This document shows, in pieces, positions 33,865 to 42,321 of a stretch of DNA of 64,000 nt. The stretch's first letter is position 1. Each line of letters begins with the position of its first letter. The DNA is from Eoetvoesia sp035555955 (GTDB taxonomy: Bacteria > Pseudomonadota > Gammaproteobacteria > Burkholderiales > Burkholderiaceae_B). The translations under genes were made by a program, and so were the position numbers. A model generated the notes under the pieces. The model was not told the origin of the DNA, searched no databases, and saw only the letters and a program-made list of their open reading frames with translations. Location of the stretch: contig NZ_DATMGA010000027.1 of assembly GCF_035555955.1 (NCBI RefSeq), positions 62,001 through 126,000 on the forward strand, written 5' to 3'.

Positions 33865-34221
33865 ATGATCCTGTATCACACCGCCCCCGATTCACCAGTT
33901 ATTGAAATATCCGTTGAAGGCAAAATCACCGACCACGAGCTGCGCGAAGTCATCGAACGCATGCGAAATGACCTTGAACTGAACGGCAAGACCCGTGTGC
34001 TGGAACACATTGAGCATTTCAGCGGCATCGAGCCAAAAGCGCTGTGGACCGACATGACGCTCGGCGTCTCCGTCGCCCGTAAAGTCACGCACGCCGCCAT
34101 AGTAGCCGACGCGGGCTGGATTCGCGCCTCAATACACCTGGCGCGGTTCTTCACAAAGGCTGAAATCAGAACGTTCCACACCAACGAATTAGGGCAGGCG
34201 CGAGCCTGGATCAATACGTGA
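33865..34221 (+). CDS. SpoIIAA/STAS-like protein
   Basis: This 118-aa single-domain protein has the SpoIIAA-like (STAS-related) pattern: ISVEGKITDHELREVIERM, then VLEHIEHFSGIEPKALWTDM and AAIVADAGWIRA, ending ELGQARAWI. Members bind lipids or partner proteins; no specific function is known. A GAGG Shine-Dalgarno precedes the ATG. Confidence 0.75.
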   Translation: MILYHTAPDSPVIEISVEGKITDHELREVIERMRNDLELNGKTRVLEHIEHFSGIEPKALWTDMTLGVSVARKVTHAAIVADAGWIRASIHLARFFTKAEIRTFHTNELGQARAWINT

Positions 34222-34232
34222 GTGTCATCCAA

Positions 34233-34287
34233 GCGGCCAAGACCTCCGAAAGGCCGATGCTGCGAATCTTGCCATCGCGCACCAGGT
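34233..34287 (-). pseudogene. Aldo/keto reductase gene remnant
   Basis: This 55-bp segment matches 41545-41599, inside the intact aldo/keto reductase gene, at about 51 of 55 positions. Read on the - strand it encodes LVRDGKIRSIGLSEV, against LVREGKIRSIGLSEV in the intact gene. Sequence on both sides does not continue the match, so it is a scrap of a duplicated or related gene. Confidence 0.7.
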
Positions 34288-34385
34288 GAGCCTGGCCCAG
34301 GAAATCAAGGCCTTGCAATAGTTCGGCGATCATGGAAAATGAGTGATAAATTACGTCCGTTGCCACGACAGCAGGCTCATCGACT

Positions 34386-35336
34386 ATGAATATAAGAACG
34401 GTTGACCTGAATCTATTTCTTGTTTTTCGCGCCATTTACATGACACGCAATGTCACCAAGGCGGGACATTCCGTCAGCATGACGCAATCGGCGGTCAGCA
34501 ATGCATTGAAGCGTTTGCGCGAACGGTTCAACGACCCGCTGTTTGTCCGCACCCCCGATGGCATGGAGCCAACGGCACTGGCCGATGAGTTGATCGGCCT
34601 GGTGGAAGAGGGCTTGGGCAAACTGACCCAAGCCATAGAAAAGGCACAGTGGTTCAATGCCTCGACGTCCGACAGGCTTTTCCGGATCGCCATCAACGAT
34701 ATTGGACAGCTGGTTCTGCTGCCAGGCTTTTTGAAGCCCGCCCGCGAAGCGGCGCCGTTTGCCCGCTTCGAAACCGTAGGGGCGTCCAACGCCGAGGAAG
34801 CTCGAACCCTGCTGCTGGAAGGCAAAGTCGATATTGCCATAGGCAGTTGGCTACCCATGGGGCCTGGATTCCACGAGCAGGTGTTGTGCAAAGAAACCTT
34901 CGTCGCCCTGGTAGGCAGACAACACGGCATCGAATCGGACGCCTTCACTTATGAAGAATATCTGGGCTCCCAGCATGTTACCTATCGACCCAGCGGCGCC
35001 AGCGACGCAGCATTGCAAGACACTCTGTTTCAGAAGGGAATTCATGCCGAGCGCGACGTCGTGCTGACTATGGCGCACGCGCTTGGAGCAGCCGACGTCG
35101 CGGCGGCCTCCAATCTGGTGCTGTCCCTGCCGGCCCGGCTGGCGGGGACAATACTGTCCTCGCGCCGGGATCTGCGCATGGTGCGCCTGCCATTCCAGGT
35201 CGGGCCATTTCCAGTCTGGCAGCAATGGCACGAGCGCTTCAATGAGGACGCCGCCAATCGATGGCTGCGCGAACTCGCATACGAGGCATTTCTGAAGGCC
35301 CCCATGCCGGACGGACTGACCATACTCGGCAACTGA
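34386..35336 (+). CDS. LysR family transcriptional regulator
   Basis: This 316-aa regulator has a LysR helix-turn-helix (VDLNLFLVFRAIYMTRNVT to MTQSAVSNALKRLRERF) and a periplasmic-binding-like effector domain. The N-terminus and the LFVRTPDGMEPT segment resemble the NahR/NodD/PcpR branch that responds to aromatic compounds. It is transcribed in the same direction as the following reductase-VOC-FAH-MFS-hydrolase operon, 127 bp away, and is its likely activator. Confidence 0.88.
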   Translation: MNIRTVDLNLFLVFRAIYMTRNVTKAGHSVSMTQSAVSNALKRLRERFNDPLFVRTPDGMEPTALADELIGLVEEGLGKLTQAIEKAQWFNASTSDRLFRIAINDIGQLVLLPGFLKPAREAAPFARFETVGASNAEEARTLLLEGKVDIAIGSWLPMGPGFHEQVLCKETFVALVGRQHGIESDAFTYEEYLGSQHVTYRPSGASDAALQDTLFQKGIHAERDVVLTMAHALGAADVAAASNLVLSLPARLAGTILSSRRDLRMVRLPFQVGPFPVWQQWHERFNEDAANRWLRELAYEAFLKAPMPDGLTILGN

Positions 35337-35463
35337 TCCGCACGGCCGGATCCACGGCCTATTCATAAAACTGATAATCCGTATCACCACAATTTGTTGG
35401 CGCGAATTGCCGCGTCTCCGTATTCTTCGACGATAAGACCAGAACATCGGGGACAGTGGAGAC

Positions 35464-36516
35464 ATGAGTTATACGGTGACCTTGCTGCCTAGCGGGCGGC
35501 GATTCGATTGCGCGCCCCAGCAGACCATTTTGAACGCGGGCCTGAATGTGGGCGCCGGCCTGCCTTTCAGCTGCCGGTCGGGAGTATGCCGCAGTTGTCG
35601 AGGAAGGGTGGTCATGGGCCAGGTAAACCCCGGCAATGTGCATCCCGCCTACCTCAACGAACAAGAACGCGCCCAAGGTTACGCCCACCTATGCCAGGCC
35701 AAACCCCTCGGCGACTGTACGATAGAGGTCGATGAATACGACACATCGCTCAGCCATCCTGTGCAGAACTTGCCCGCGCGTGTCATGTCGATCACCCGCG
35801 CGGCGCCAGATGTGATTATCGTGACCCTTGGCCTGCCGCCGAACGAGCCGCTGCGCTTCCACGCGGGGCAGTATCTGGACATTGTGTTCGATCACACCTT
35901 GCGAAGATCCTATTCCATCGCCAATGCGCCAGCCGCGGACGGCGTACGCCAGGTACAGCTGCACTTGCGGCACATGCCGGGCGGAATATTTACCGACAGG
36001 GCATTTTCGACGCTCAAGCCGCGCGAAATGCTGCGAATCGAAGCCCCGCTGGGCCAGTTCTTTCTAGACGGGAAATCCGACAAGCCAGTGATTCTCCTGG
36101 CATCGGGAACCGGCTTTGCCCCCATCAAGGCAATGGTGGAACAAAGCATCGCCCAGAATTCCAGCCGGCCCATGCATATCTATTGGGGAGGGCGAAAACG
36201 CGCCGACCTGTACCTGAACGAACTCGCCGGACAATGGGCGCGCGACCATGCGCATATCCGGTATACGCCGGTGCTTAGCAACGCCACCGCCGAATGTGAC
36301 TGGCAGGGGCGCCATGGCTTTGTGCATCGGGCCGTCATGCAGGACTACCCAAGCCTGGAGAACCACCAGGTTTATGCCTGCGGAGCGCCCGTCATGACCG
36401 ATGCGGCACGCCGCGACTTCATCGCCGACCGCCGGCTTCCCGAACGCGAATTCCACGCCGACGCCTTTGTCAGCGAGGCCGACAAGGCGATTCCGCCAGC
36501 AAACACCAAGGACTGA
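35464..36516 (+). CDS. 2Fe-2S flavoreductase, oxygenase electron-transfer component
   Basis: This 350-aa reductase has an N-terminal plant-type ferredoxin domain with ligands Cys37, Cys42, Cys45 (CRSGVCRSC) and Cys77. An FAD domain (RRSYSIANAP) and an NAD domain (LASGTGFAPIKAM, then CGAPVM) follow. This order is that of class IB Rieske reductases such as TphA1 and of phenol-hydroxylase-type reductases. No oxygenase lies in its own operon. It is the only such reductase in the window, so it may serve TphA2-A3 five kilobases upstream. The ATG follows a GGAG Shine-Dalgarno. Confidence 0.88.
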   Translation: MSYTVTLLPSGRRFDCAPQQTILNAGLNVGAGLPFSCRSGVCRSCRGRVVMGQVNPGNVHPAYLNEQERAQGYAHLCQAKPLGDCTIEVDEYDTSLSHPVQNLPARVMSITRAAPDVIIVTLGLPPNEPLRFHAGQYLDIVFDHTLRRSYSIANAPAADGVRQVQLHLRHMPGGIFTDRAFSTLKPREMLRIEAPLGQFFLDGKSDKPVILLASGTGFAPIKAMVEQSIAQNSSRPMHIYWGGRKRADLYLNELAGQWARDHAHIRYTPVLSNATAECDWQGRHGFVHRAVMQDYPSLENHQVYACGAPVMTDAARRDFIADRRLPEREFHADAFVSEADKAIPPANTKD

Positions 36517-36518
36517 AC

Positions 36519-37016
36519 ATGACGACCTCGACCAATCCCATGCCAGAATCCTGCCGCATAGATCCGGCAGAGCGGAATTCCGTGCTCAGGCCATACGTGC
36601 TTGGACACGGCACCCTCGAATGCTTCGACCTGAAAGCATCCCGCAGATTCTATGAAGAATTCCTGGGGCTGGAGTGCGTGCATCATGCGATCAGCGCATT
36701 GGCGGTCCGCCTGGGCATGGCTTTCCACATCGTCTGCGTCGAGGTGGGCGACCAGATTCATCCCTGCAATGTACTGAACCATTGGGGGCTGGATGTGACG
36801 AGCCGCGAGGAAGTGGACCAAGCCCACGCCAAGGCGCTGGAATACAAAGACAAATACGCCATCAGGCAGGTACTGGATGTCATGGACATGCATGGCGTGT
36901 ATTCCTTTTACATGGAAGACCTCGACCACAACTGGTGGGAAATCCAGTACTACGAGAACGGCTTCCAGCACGAAGATTACTTCGACTTCGGCGACCGTTT
37001 TTTCACATCGCAATAG
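36519..37016 (+). CDS. VOC superfamily protein, extradiol dioxygenase-like
   Basis: This 165-aa single-module vicinal-oxygen-chelate protein has a visible 2-His-1-Glu set: His30 in GHGTLECFDL, His88 in NHWGLDV and Glu141 in NWWEIQYYEN. It starts 2 bp after the reductase stop. With an FAH-family hydrolase next, ring cleavage followed by hydrolysis of the cleavage product is plausible. However, single-module VOC proteins can also be isomerases or glyoxalases. Confidence 0.78.
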   Translation: MTTSTNPMPESCRIDPAERNSVLRPYVLGHGTLECFDLKASRRFYEEFLGLECVHHAISALAVRLGMAFHIVCVEVGDQIHPCNVLNHWGLDVTSREEVDQAHAKALEYKDKYAIRQVLDVMDMHGVYSFYMEDLDHNWWEIQYYENGFQHEDYFDFGDRFFTSQ

Positions 37017-37029
37017 GCAGCATGGCATC

Positions 37030-37995
37030 ATGAAACTCGTCACCATCGATAGCGGATCCAAAGGCGCGCCAGGCGCCATCCTGGCTTCCGGCGAGGTGCT
37101 GCATCTGCAACGGGCCGCGTTACCGGGCACCATCGAAGCCTGGCTGCCGGATAATATCCGCGACATGCTGGATGCCGGAGATGAAGGGCTGGATATCGCC
37201 CGGCGGATCGTACGGCGGGTGGAAGCCTTGTCGTCGCCAGGCGATATCGCGGCATTGCGCGCCAGCGGCGTCTTGGCCTCCGCCTCGACGCGGCTGCTCT
37301 CTCCGGTGACAAACCCCCGGCTGGTGGTTGCCGCCGGCCTGGCCTATCGTTCACACCTGGCGGAAATGGCCGGCACCCCGACGCCGCCACACCCCACCGC
37401 CTTCATGAAAAGCGTCAACTCCATAACAGGCACGGGCGCAGACATCCCCATTCCGCCACATGCGGCCAGGCATATGGACTACGAGGGAGAACTTGCCGTG
37501 GTGTTCGGCCGGGAATGCCACAGTGTGGATGCCGGCCAGGCCATGGACTGCGTGGCGGGCTATACCGTGGCCAACGACGTGTCGGCACGCGACTGGGTTG
37601 AAGACGTCTGGCAGGCCGCAAGCCCCTGGGACGCCCGGCGCACCTGGGAAGTGAACATCATGGGCAAGCAGTTTCCAGGTTTCACTCCTCTTGGCCCGGC
37701 TTTATTGACCGCCGATGAAGTGCCGAATGTAAATGTCCTGCAATTGACAACGCGCCTGAACGGCAACGTCATGCAGTCGTCGCCGATTGGTGACCTGATA
37801 TTCAGCATTCCCGACACCATCGCCTATTTCTCAAAGTGGTATGTATTCAAGCCGGGCGATGTACTGCTGACGGGTACTCCATCCGGAGTCGGGGTCGGGC
37901 GCAAGCCGCCGGTGTACATGAAGGAAGGAGACATCATCGAGGTCGAAGTCACCGGCATCGGAACATTACGCAATACGGTAGGAGTTCAGCGGTAA
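37030..37995 (+). CDS. Fumarylacetoacetate hydrolase family protein
   Basis: This 321-aa protein has the FAH fold. The metal-binding acidic residues are visible in HMDYEGELAVVFG (Glu-x-Glu) and ANDVSARDW (Asp). The C-terminal FKPGDVLLTGTPSGVGVGRKPP block is diagnostic. Family members hydrolyse C-C bonds in acylpyruvates or decarboxylate and isomerise ring-cleavage products. The ATG at 37030 is 14 bp after the VOC gene. Its operon supports a lower-pathway role in aromatic breakdown. Confidence 0.88.
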   Translation: MKLVTIDSGSKGAPGAILASGEVLHLQRAALPGTIEAWLPDNIRDMLDAGDEGLDIARRIVRRVEALSSPGDIAALRASGVLASASTRLLSPVTNPRLVVAAGLAYRSHLAEMAGTPTPPHPTAFMKSVNSITGTGADIPIPPHAARHMDYEGELAVVFGRECHSVDAGQAMDCVAGYTVANDVSARDWVEDVWQAASPWDARRTWEVNIMGKQFPGFTPLGPALLTADEVPNVNVLQLTTRLNGNVMQSSPIGDLIFSIPDTIAYFSKWYVFKPGDVLLTGTPSGVGVGRKPPVYMKEGDIIEVEVTGIGTLRNTVGVQR

Positions 37996-38027
37996 AGATA
38001 ATTCAATCAAAAAGGCGGGAGACACAC

Positions 38028-39311
38028 ATGAATAGCCACACAACAGGAAGCGAACTGCTCATTGATTCATCGGGCAAACTATATCAAGGGTGGGTAACCA
38101 CGCTGGCCAGCACGATAGGACTGTCGTTAGGGCCCAGTGTGCTGCTGGTATTTTGCTTTGGTACCTTCATTACTCCGCTGCATAAAGAATTCGGCTGGAG
38201 CATTGCCTCGATTTCCGCCGGAGCCATGGTGATTTCAGTCATGATCATGCTGACATCGATTGTCCAGGGCCGGCTGGTCGACCGCTTCGGCGGCAGGCCC
38301 ATGGTGTTGTGCTCGGTGCCGTTGCTGGGGCTAAGCTTCGCAAGCTTGTACTTTCTGCCGAACAATATCTGGGTGTTCTACGCCGCCTGGATAGTTATAG
38401 CGTGGTGCGGGCTGGGGGCCTGGCCGATCGCCTACCTGAAATTGACTGGCATATGGTTCGAACGCCGACTCGGCCTTGCATTCGGCGTCGCCAACGCGGG
38501 GATCGGCATCGGCGCAGCCATACTGCCGCCATTTGCGGTCTATGTCATTACTCATTATGGCTGGCGCAATGCCTACGTTGCCCTGGGCCTGGTGGCCATT
38601 GCAGTGACGTGGCCTGTCGCATTCTTTTTTTTGAGGGATCGCAAAGACTCGGCTCCGCAAAAAGCACAGGCAACGGCCGTCCTGCGCGGCATGGATTTGA
38701 AAGCCACCTGGAAAACACGCGAGATGAAGACGATCGTGGTGGCGTTTTCCCTGCTGGGTGCGGTAACCACTTCGGCCATCGTCCACCAGAGCCGGGTTTT
38801 GATCGATCTGGGCATGACGCCCCAGGCTGCCGGCGGGCTGCAGGCAACTCTTGGAATAGCACTGATCTTCGGACGCCTGTGCACTGGCTGGCTGCTGGAT
38901 CGCATTCACGCATCGAAAATCATGGCGGTACTGTGCACCATTGCCGCTCTGGCCTTATTCGGACTGGGCTCGGGCGCCCCCTTCGATTCCGCGATTCTGT
39001 GCGCCGCCGCGGTCGGCTTCGTCGTGGGGGCCGAGTTCGACGTCCTGAGCTACATCATTCCACGCTATTTCGGCATCAAGTCGTTCGGCGCCATCTACGG
39101 CGTCATCTTTGCCGCTTTCCAGCTTTTTGCCGCCCTGGGCATCGTCGCCGTCGGCATCTGCCGCAGTACTTTCGGCGGCTACAGCCAGGCGCTTTTTGCG
39201 CTGGCATTCCTGCTTATCGTTTGCGCCTTGTGCTTCAAGACTCTTGGCGCCTACCGGTTTGCAAGCCATGAGCCCGAGCCGGCCATTGCCGAGCCCGCGG
39301 TAGCCGGTTGA
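38028..39311 (+). CDS. MFS transporter, MCT/OFA-like
   Basis: This 427-aa protein has 12 predicted spans. It resembles the monocarboxylate/oxalate:formate antiporter-like group (SLGPSVLLVFCFGTFITPLHKEFGWS, then GRLVDRFGGRP as the cytoplasmic loop motif). The ATG at 38028 follows a GGCGGGAGA stretch. It probably imports the acid or ester degraded by the enzymes of the same operon. Confidence 0.85.
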   Translation: MNSHTTGSELLIDSSGKLYQGWVTTLASTIGLSLGPSVLLVFCFGTFITPLHKEFGWSIASISAGAMVISVMIMLTSIVQGRLVDRFGGRPMVLCSVPLLGLSFASLYFLPNNIWVFYAAWIVIAWCGLGAWPIAYLKLTGIWFERRLGLAFGVANAGIGIGAAILPPFAVYVITHYGWRNAYVALGLVAIAVTWPVAFFFLRDRKDSAPQKAQATAVLRGMDLKATWKTREMKTIVVAFSLLGAVTTSAIVHQSRVLIDLGMTPQAAGGLQATLGIALIFGRLCTGWLLDRIHASKIMAVLCTIAALALFGLGSGAPFDSAILCAAAVGFVVGAEFDVLSYIIPRYFGIKSFGAIYGVIFAAFQLFAALGIVAVGICRSTFGGYSQALFALAFLLIVCALCFKTLGAYRFASHEPEPAIAEPAVAG

Positions 39312-39349
39312 GCGAATACAAAACAGCCAAACATAAAAGGATAGCGGTA

Positions 39350-40969
39350 ATGGTCAATGTCAGCGTACAACCCTTTGAAATCGAACTAACGACTCGGGCG
39401 GGGGTGATCTTGCGTGCCGATGTCTACTTGCCTGCGACCGGACAAAGCCCTTGCCCGGTGCTGCTGGCGGCATCGCCATACCAAAAATCCTTGCGCCGGC
39501 TACCCGCCCACTGGGTATTTCCCTTCATCGAATACGGCCCCATGCAAATGTATCTTGATGAAGGCTACGCCTATGTGATCGTGGACGTGCCCGGCAGCGG
39601 CCGATCCGGAGGAATCTGGGACCCGGTATCGCGAGCGGAGGGCGAAGCCATCCACGACGCCATCGAGCATGTCGCGGCACAACCCTGGTGCGACGGCAAC
39701 ATTGGCATGATCGGCCAATCGTATTTTAGTTTCAGCCAATGGAATGCCGCGCGCACCCGCCCTCCACATTTAAAGACCATCGTGCCTTACGATGGCTCGA
39801 ACGATATGTACCGAGATTGGCTTTATCACGGCGGCATTCCCCAGCACGGCCTGCTGGGGCCCTGGCTGCTGGCCTCGGTAATGATGCAACATCAGGCCGA
39901 AGGCCATGACGTGCGCGGCGGCCAGCGGCACGAATTGCTGCCCAACATCATGTCCAATCCCCTGGACAATGAATGGCATCGCAGACGTTCGCCATTCTGG
40001 GAACTGGATAAGGTTGATATTCCGGTGTTCTCCATTGGAGCCTGGAGCAAGGCAGGCCTGCATTTACGGGGCAACGTCATGGGATTCAACCGCGTAAGCG
40101 GGCCACGGCAATTGCTGCTGGTCGAATCCTATACGTTTTCCGATGCACAAAGGATATTCGATGACGAGGACTTCCACCGCCGCGAGATCCTGCCCTGGTA
40201 CGAACATCACTTGAAAGGCCGCGACACCAAGGTTATGGATCGCCCCGCCGTGCGGGCTTTCGTCAATGGCGAAGGAAAATACCGATCCTCCGATAGCTGG
40301 CCTCCGCCCGAAATGCGGCCGGACACTTTCTATTTATCGCCCAGCAAAAGCGGGGTGGTGCGTTCCTTGAATGACGGATCATTGACTCGCCGCCCTGTGG
40401 AACAAGCGGAAGACACCACATCATGGAGCTACCCCGACCCGGAATGGATGCTGGGCGTCACCACCATCATCGACGGCATCCCCGACCATACGGCCCGGGT
40501 CATCACCTACACCAGCCAGGAGTTCGACGAGGAGTGCGAATTTACCGGACACGGGGTACTGGTGTTGCACGGATCCAGCGACCAGACCGACATGGACGTG
40601 ATCGTCAAGGTACAGGTACTGACACCATCGGCGCAGGGCTTCAAGGCGCGCAAGGTGACCCAGGGCTGGCTGAGGGCCTCGCATCGCGCCGAAGATCCCA
40701 ATCTGACACAAGACATGCTGCCCTTTCACACCCACGACAAGATCGACCCATTGACTCCAGGCAAGGTCTACGAACTGCGCGTCGAATTGCTGCCGATGTC
40801 GTTCCTCGTAAGGGAGGGCGAGCGGTTGCGGCTGGAGATCAGCAATTTCGATTCGCTCATTGCGGACGCGCCGATGACGCATTGGTATGGGCAGAAGGTA
40901 GGAACGGATACTTACCATCACGACGCCGCACATCCTTCTCGCCTGGTATTGCCGCACTGCCCCCGGTAA
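39350..40969 (+). CDS. CocE/NonD family hydrolase
   Basis: This 539-aa serine hydrolase of the CocE/X-Pro dipeptidyl-peptidase-like family has the nucleophile elbow GMIGQSYFSF (Ser124). The VDVPGSGRSGG oxyanion-side segment is present, and a C-terminal jelly-roll domain ends the protein (LRLEISNFDSLIA). Relatives cleave cocaine-type benzoyl esters, glutaryl amides or peptides. There is no signal peptide, so it acts in the cytoplasm. The ATG at 39350 has an AAAGGAT Shine-Dalgarno. As the last gene of the operon it may release an aromatic acid from an ester or amide. Confidence 0.87.
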   Translation: MVNVSVQPFEIELTTRAGVILRADVYLPATGQSPCPVLLAASPYQKSLRRLPAHWVFPFIEYGPMQMYLDEGYAYVIVDVPGSGRSGGIWDPVSRAEGEAIHDAIEHVAAQPWCDGNIGMIGQSYFSFSQWNAARTRPPHLKTIVPYDGSNDMYRDWLYHGGIPQHGLLGPWLLASVMMQHQAEGHDVRGGQRHELLPNIMSNPLDNEWHRRRSPFWELDKVDIPVFSIGAWSKAGLHLRGNVMGFNRVSGPRQLLLVESYTFSDAQRIFDDEDFHRREILPWYEHHLKGRDTKVMDRPAVRAFVNGEGKYRSSDSWPPPEMRPDTFYLSPSKSGVVRSLNDGSLTRRPVEQAEDTTSWSYPDPEWMLGVTTIIDGIPDHTARVITYTSQEFDEECEFTGHGVLVLHGSSDQTDMDVIVKVQVLTPSAQGFKARKVTQGWLRASHRAEDPNLTQDMLPFHTHDKIDPLTPGKVYELRVELLPMSFLVREGERLRLEISNFDSLIADAPMTHWYGQKVGTDTYHHDAAHPSRLVLPHCPR

Positions 40970-41024
40970 ATAAACAGCACGGCCCTTCGACCAGCCAAAG
41001 GGGGACGGGCGCCCCCGCCCCCAC

Positions 41025-42029
41025 TCAAAACCTCTCCGTATCCACCTCGCTTTCGCTTTGCTCGGTATACCGGCCGCCGGCGACGGTATTCTGGTTGATC
41101 AGGGTGTCGAGGCGGGCCATGGTTTCAGCGCTGAGCTTGACCTCGGCGGCGCCGGCGTCGTCTTTCAGGTGTGCTTCGCTGGTGGTGCCGGGAATGGGGA
41201 TGATGTCGCCGCCGCGGTGCAGCAGCCAGGCCAGGGCCAGTTGGGCGGGCGAACAGCCTGCGTCGCGGGCGATTTCCATGTAAGGCGGCAGCAACTTCAG
41301 GTTGGCGGCGTAGTTGTCCGGCGCGAAGCGCGGCATGCTGCGGCGAATGTCCTTGGCGTAGAGTTCGTCCACGACAATGGGTTCGCCGCACAGGAATCCG
41401 CGGGCCACGGGGCTGAACGCCACGAAGGTCACGCCCAGATCGCGGCATGCCTGGAGCACAGCGATTTCGGGGTTGCGCGTCCATAGCGAGTATTCCGTCT
41501 GCAAGGCGGCAATGGGGTGCACGGCGTGGGCGCGGCGCAAGGTGGCGGCCGAGACTTCCGAAAGGCCGATGCTGCGGATCTTGCCTTCGCGCACCAGGTC
41601 GGCCAGCGCGCCCACACTGTCCTCGATGGGCACTTGCTTGTCCCAGCGATGCAGATAATACAGGTCGATGACGTCGGTTTGCAGGCGCTTCAGGCTGGCT
41701 TCGCAACTGGCTTTCAGGGTTTCGGGCCGGCCGTCGATGACGCGCACCAGCTTGCCGTCGCCCGCCACATCGACGCCCTGCATGCCGCATTTGCTGGCCA
41801 ATGTATAGCGGCTGCGGTGCGAGCCGAGGATCTTGCCCACCAGGGTTTCGCTGGCACCGAAGCCGTATAGCGTTGCCGTGTCGAACAGCGTGATGCCGGC
41901 GTCCAGGGCCGAGAGCAGCACACGCTCGGCCTGCTCAAACGAAACCGGCGCGCCGTAGGCATGGCAGAAATTCATGCAGCCCAGGCCGATGGCGGAAACG
42001 GAAAATGAACCCAGTTGGCGTCGCTGCAT
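41025..42029 (-). CDS. Aldo/keto reductase
   Basis: This 334-aa NADPH-dependent oxidoreductase of the AKR family has the active-site Asp-Tyr region FDTATLYGFG, the Lys segment ASKCGM, the HRWDKQVPIEDS histidine and IPGTTSEAHLKDD near the C-terminus for cofactor binding. The ATG at 42029 has an AAGGAAT Shine-Dalgarno. It stands alone between two operons. A 55-bp scrap of a closely similar gene lies at 34233-34287. Confidence 0.88.
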   Translation of the reverse strand: MQRRQLGSFSVSAIGLGCMNFCHAYGAPVSFEQAERVLLSALDAGITLFDTATLYGFGASETLVGKILGSHRSRYTLASKCGMQGVDVAGDGKLVRVIDGRPETLKASCEASLKRLQTDVIDLYYLHRWDKQVPIEDSVGALADLVREGKIRSIGLSEVSAATLRRAHAVHPIAALQTEYSLWTRNPEIAVLQACRDLGVTFVAFSPVARGFLCGEPIVVDELYAKDIRRSMPRFAPDNYAANLKLLPPYMEIARDAGCSPAQLALAWLLHRGGDIIPIPGTTSEAHLKDDAGAAEVKLSAETMARLDTLINQNTVAGGRYTEQSESEVDTERF

Positions 42030-42321
42030 TGTCGAGATTCCTTGAAGCCGTTCAATGCCAACCATTATAAGAGCGGGGTTGGCGCCGCTGACACGGCCTG
42101 CCGGTCTTGTCGTTTTTTATAAAAAGAAATAAACTTTCGAAAATTAAGAAGCAAGCCGGAAGACGCGGGAAGGGCATTCGCTTCAGCTTTTTTACGGAAC
42201 AGGCCTGCGTCTCCCAGAGGCTCTGGCGCTGAATCTTCGTAAAAATCCATACATTTCAATCAATTGGATTCAATAGTCCATGCCGCCCCAAACCGGCTCG
42301 GGCTCGAATCAAGGAGACAAT
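42030..42321. other. Divergent intergenic region, 292 bp
   Basis: This separates the aldo/keto reductase and the Liv-type binding-protein gene. It has an AT-rich patch near 42110-42150 that could hold promoters. No gene or clear operator is seen. Confidence 0.45.

Noticed and set aside
35335..35352. Short GATCCG/CGGATC hairpin after the LysR gene
   Set aside because: The six-base stem without a T-run is too weak to call as a terminator.
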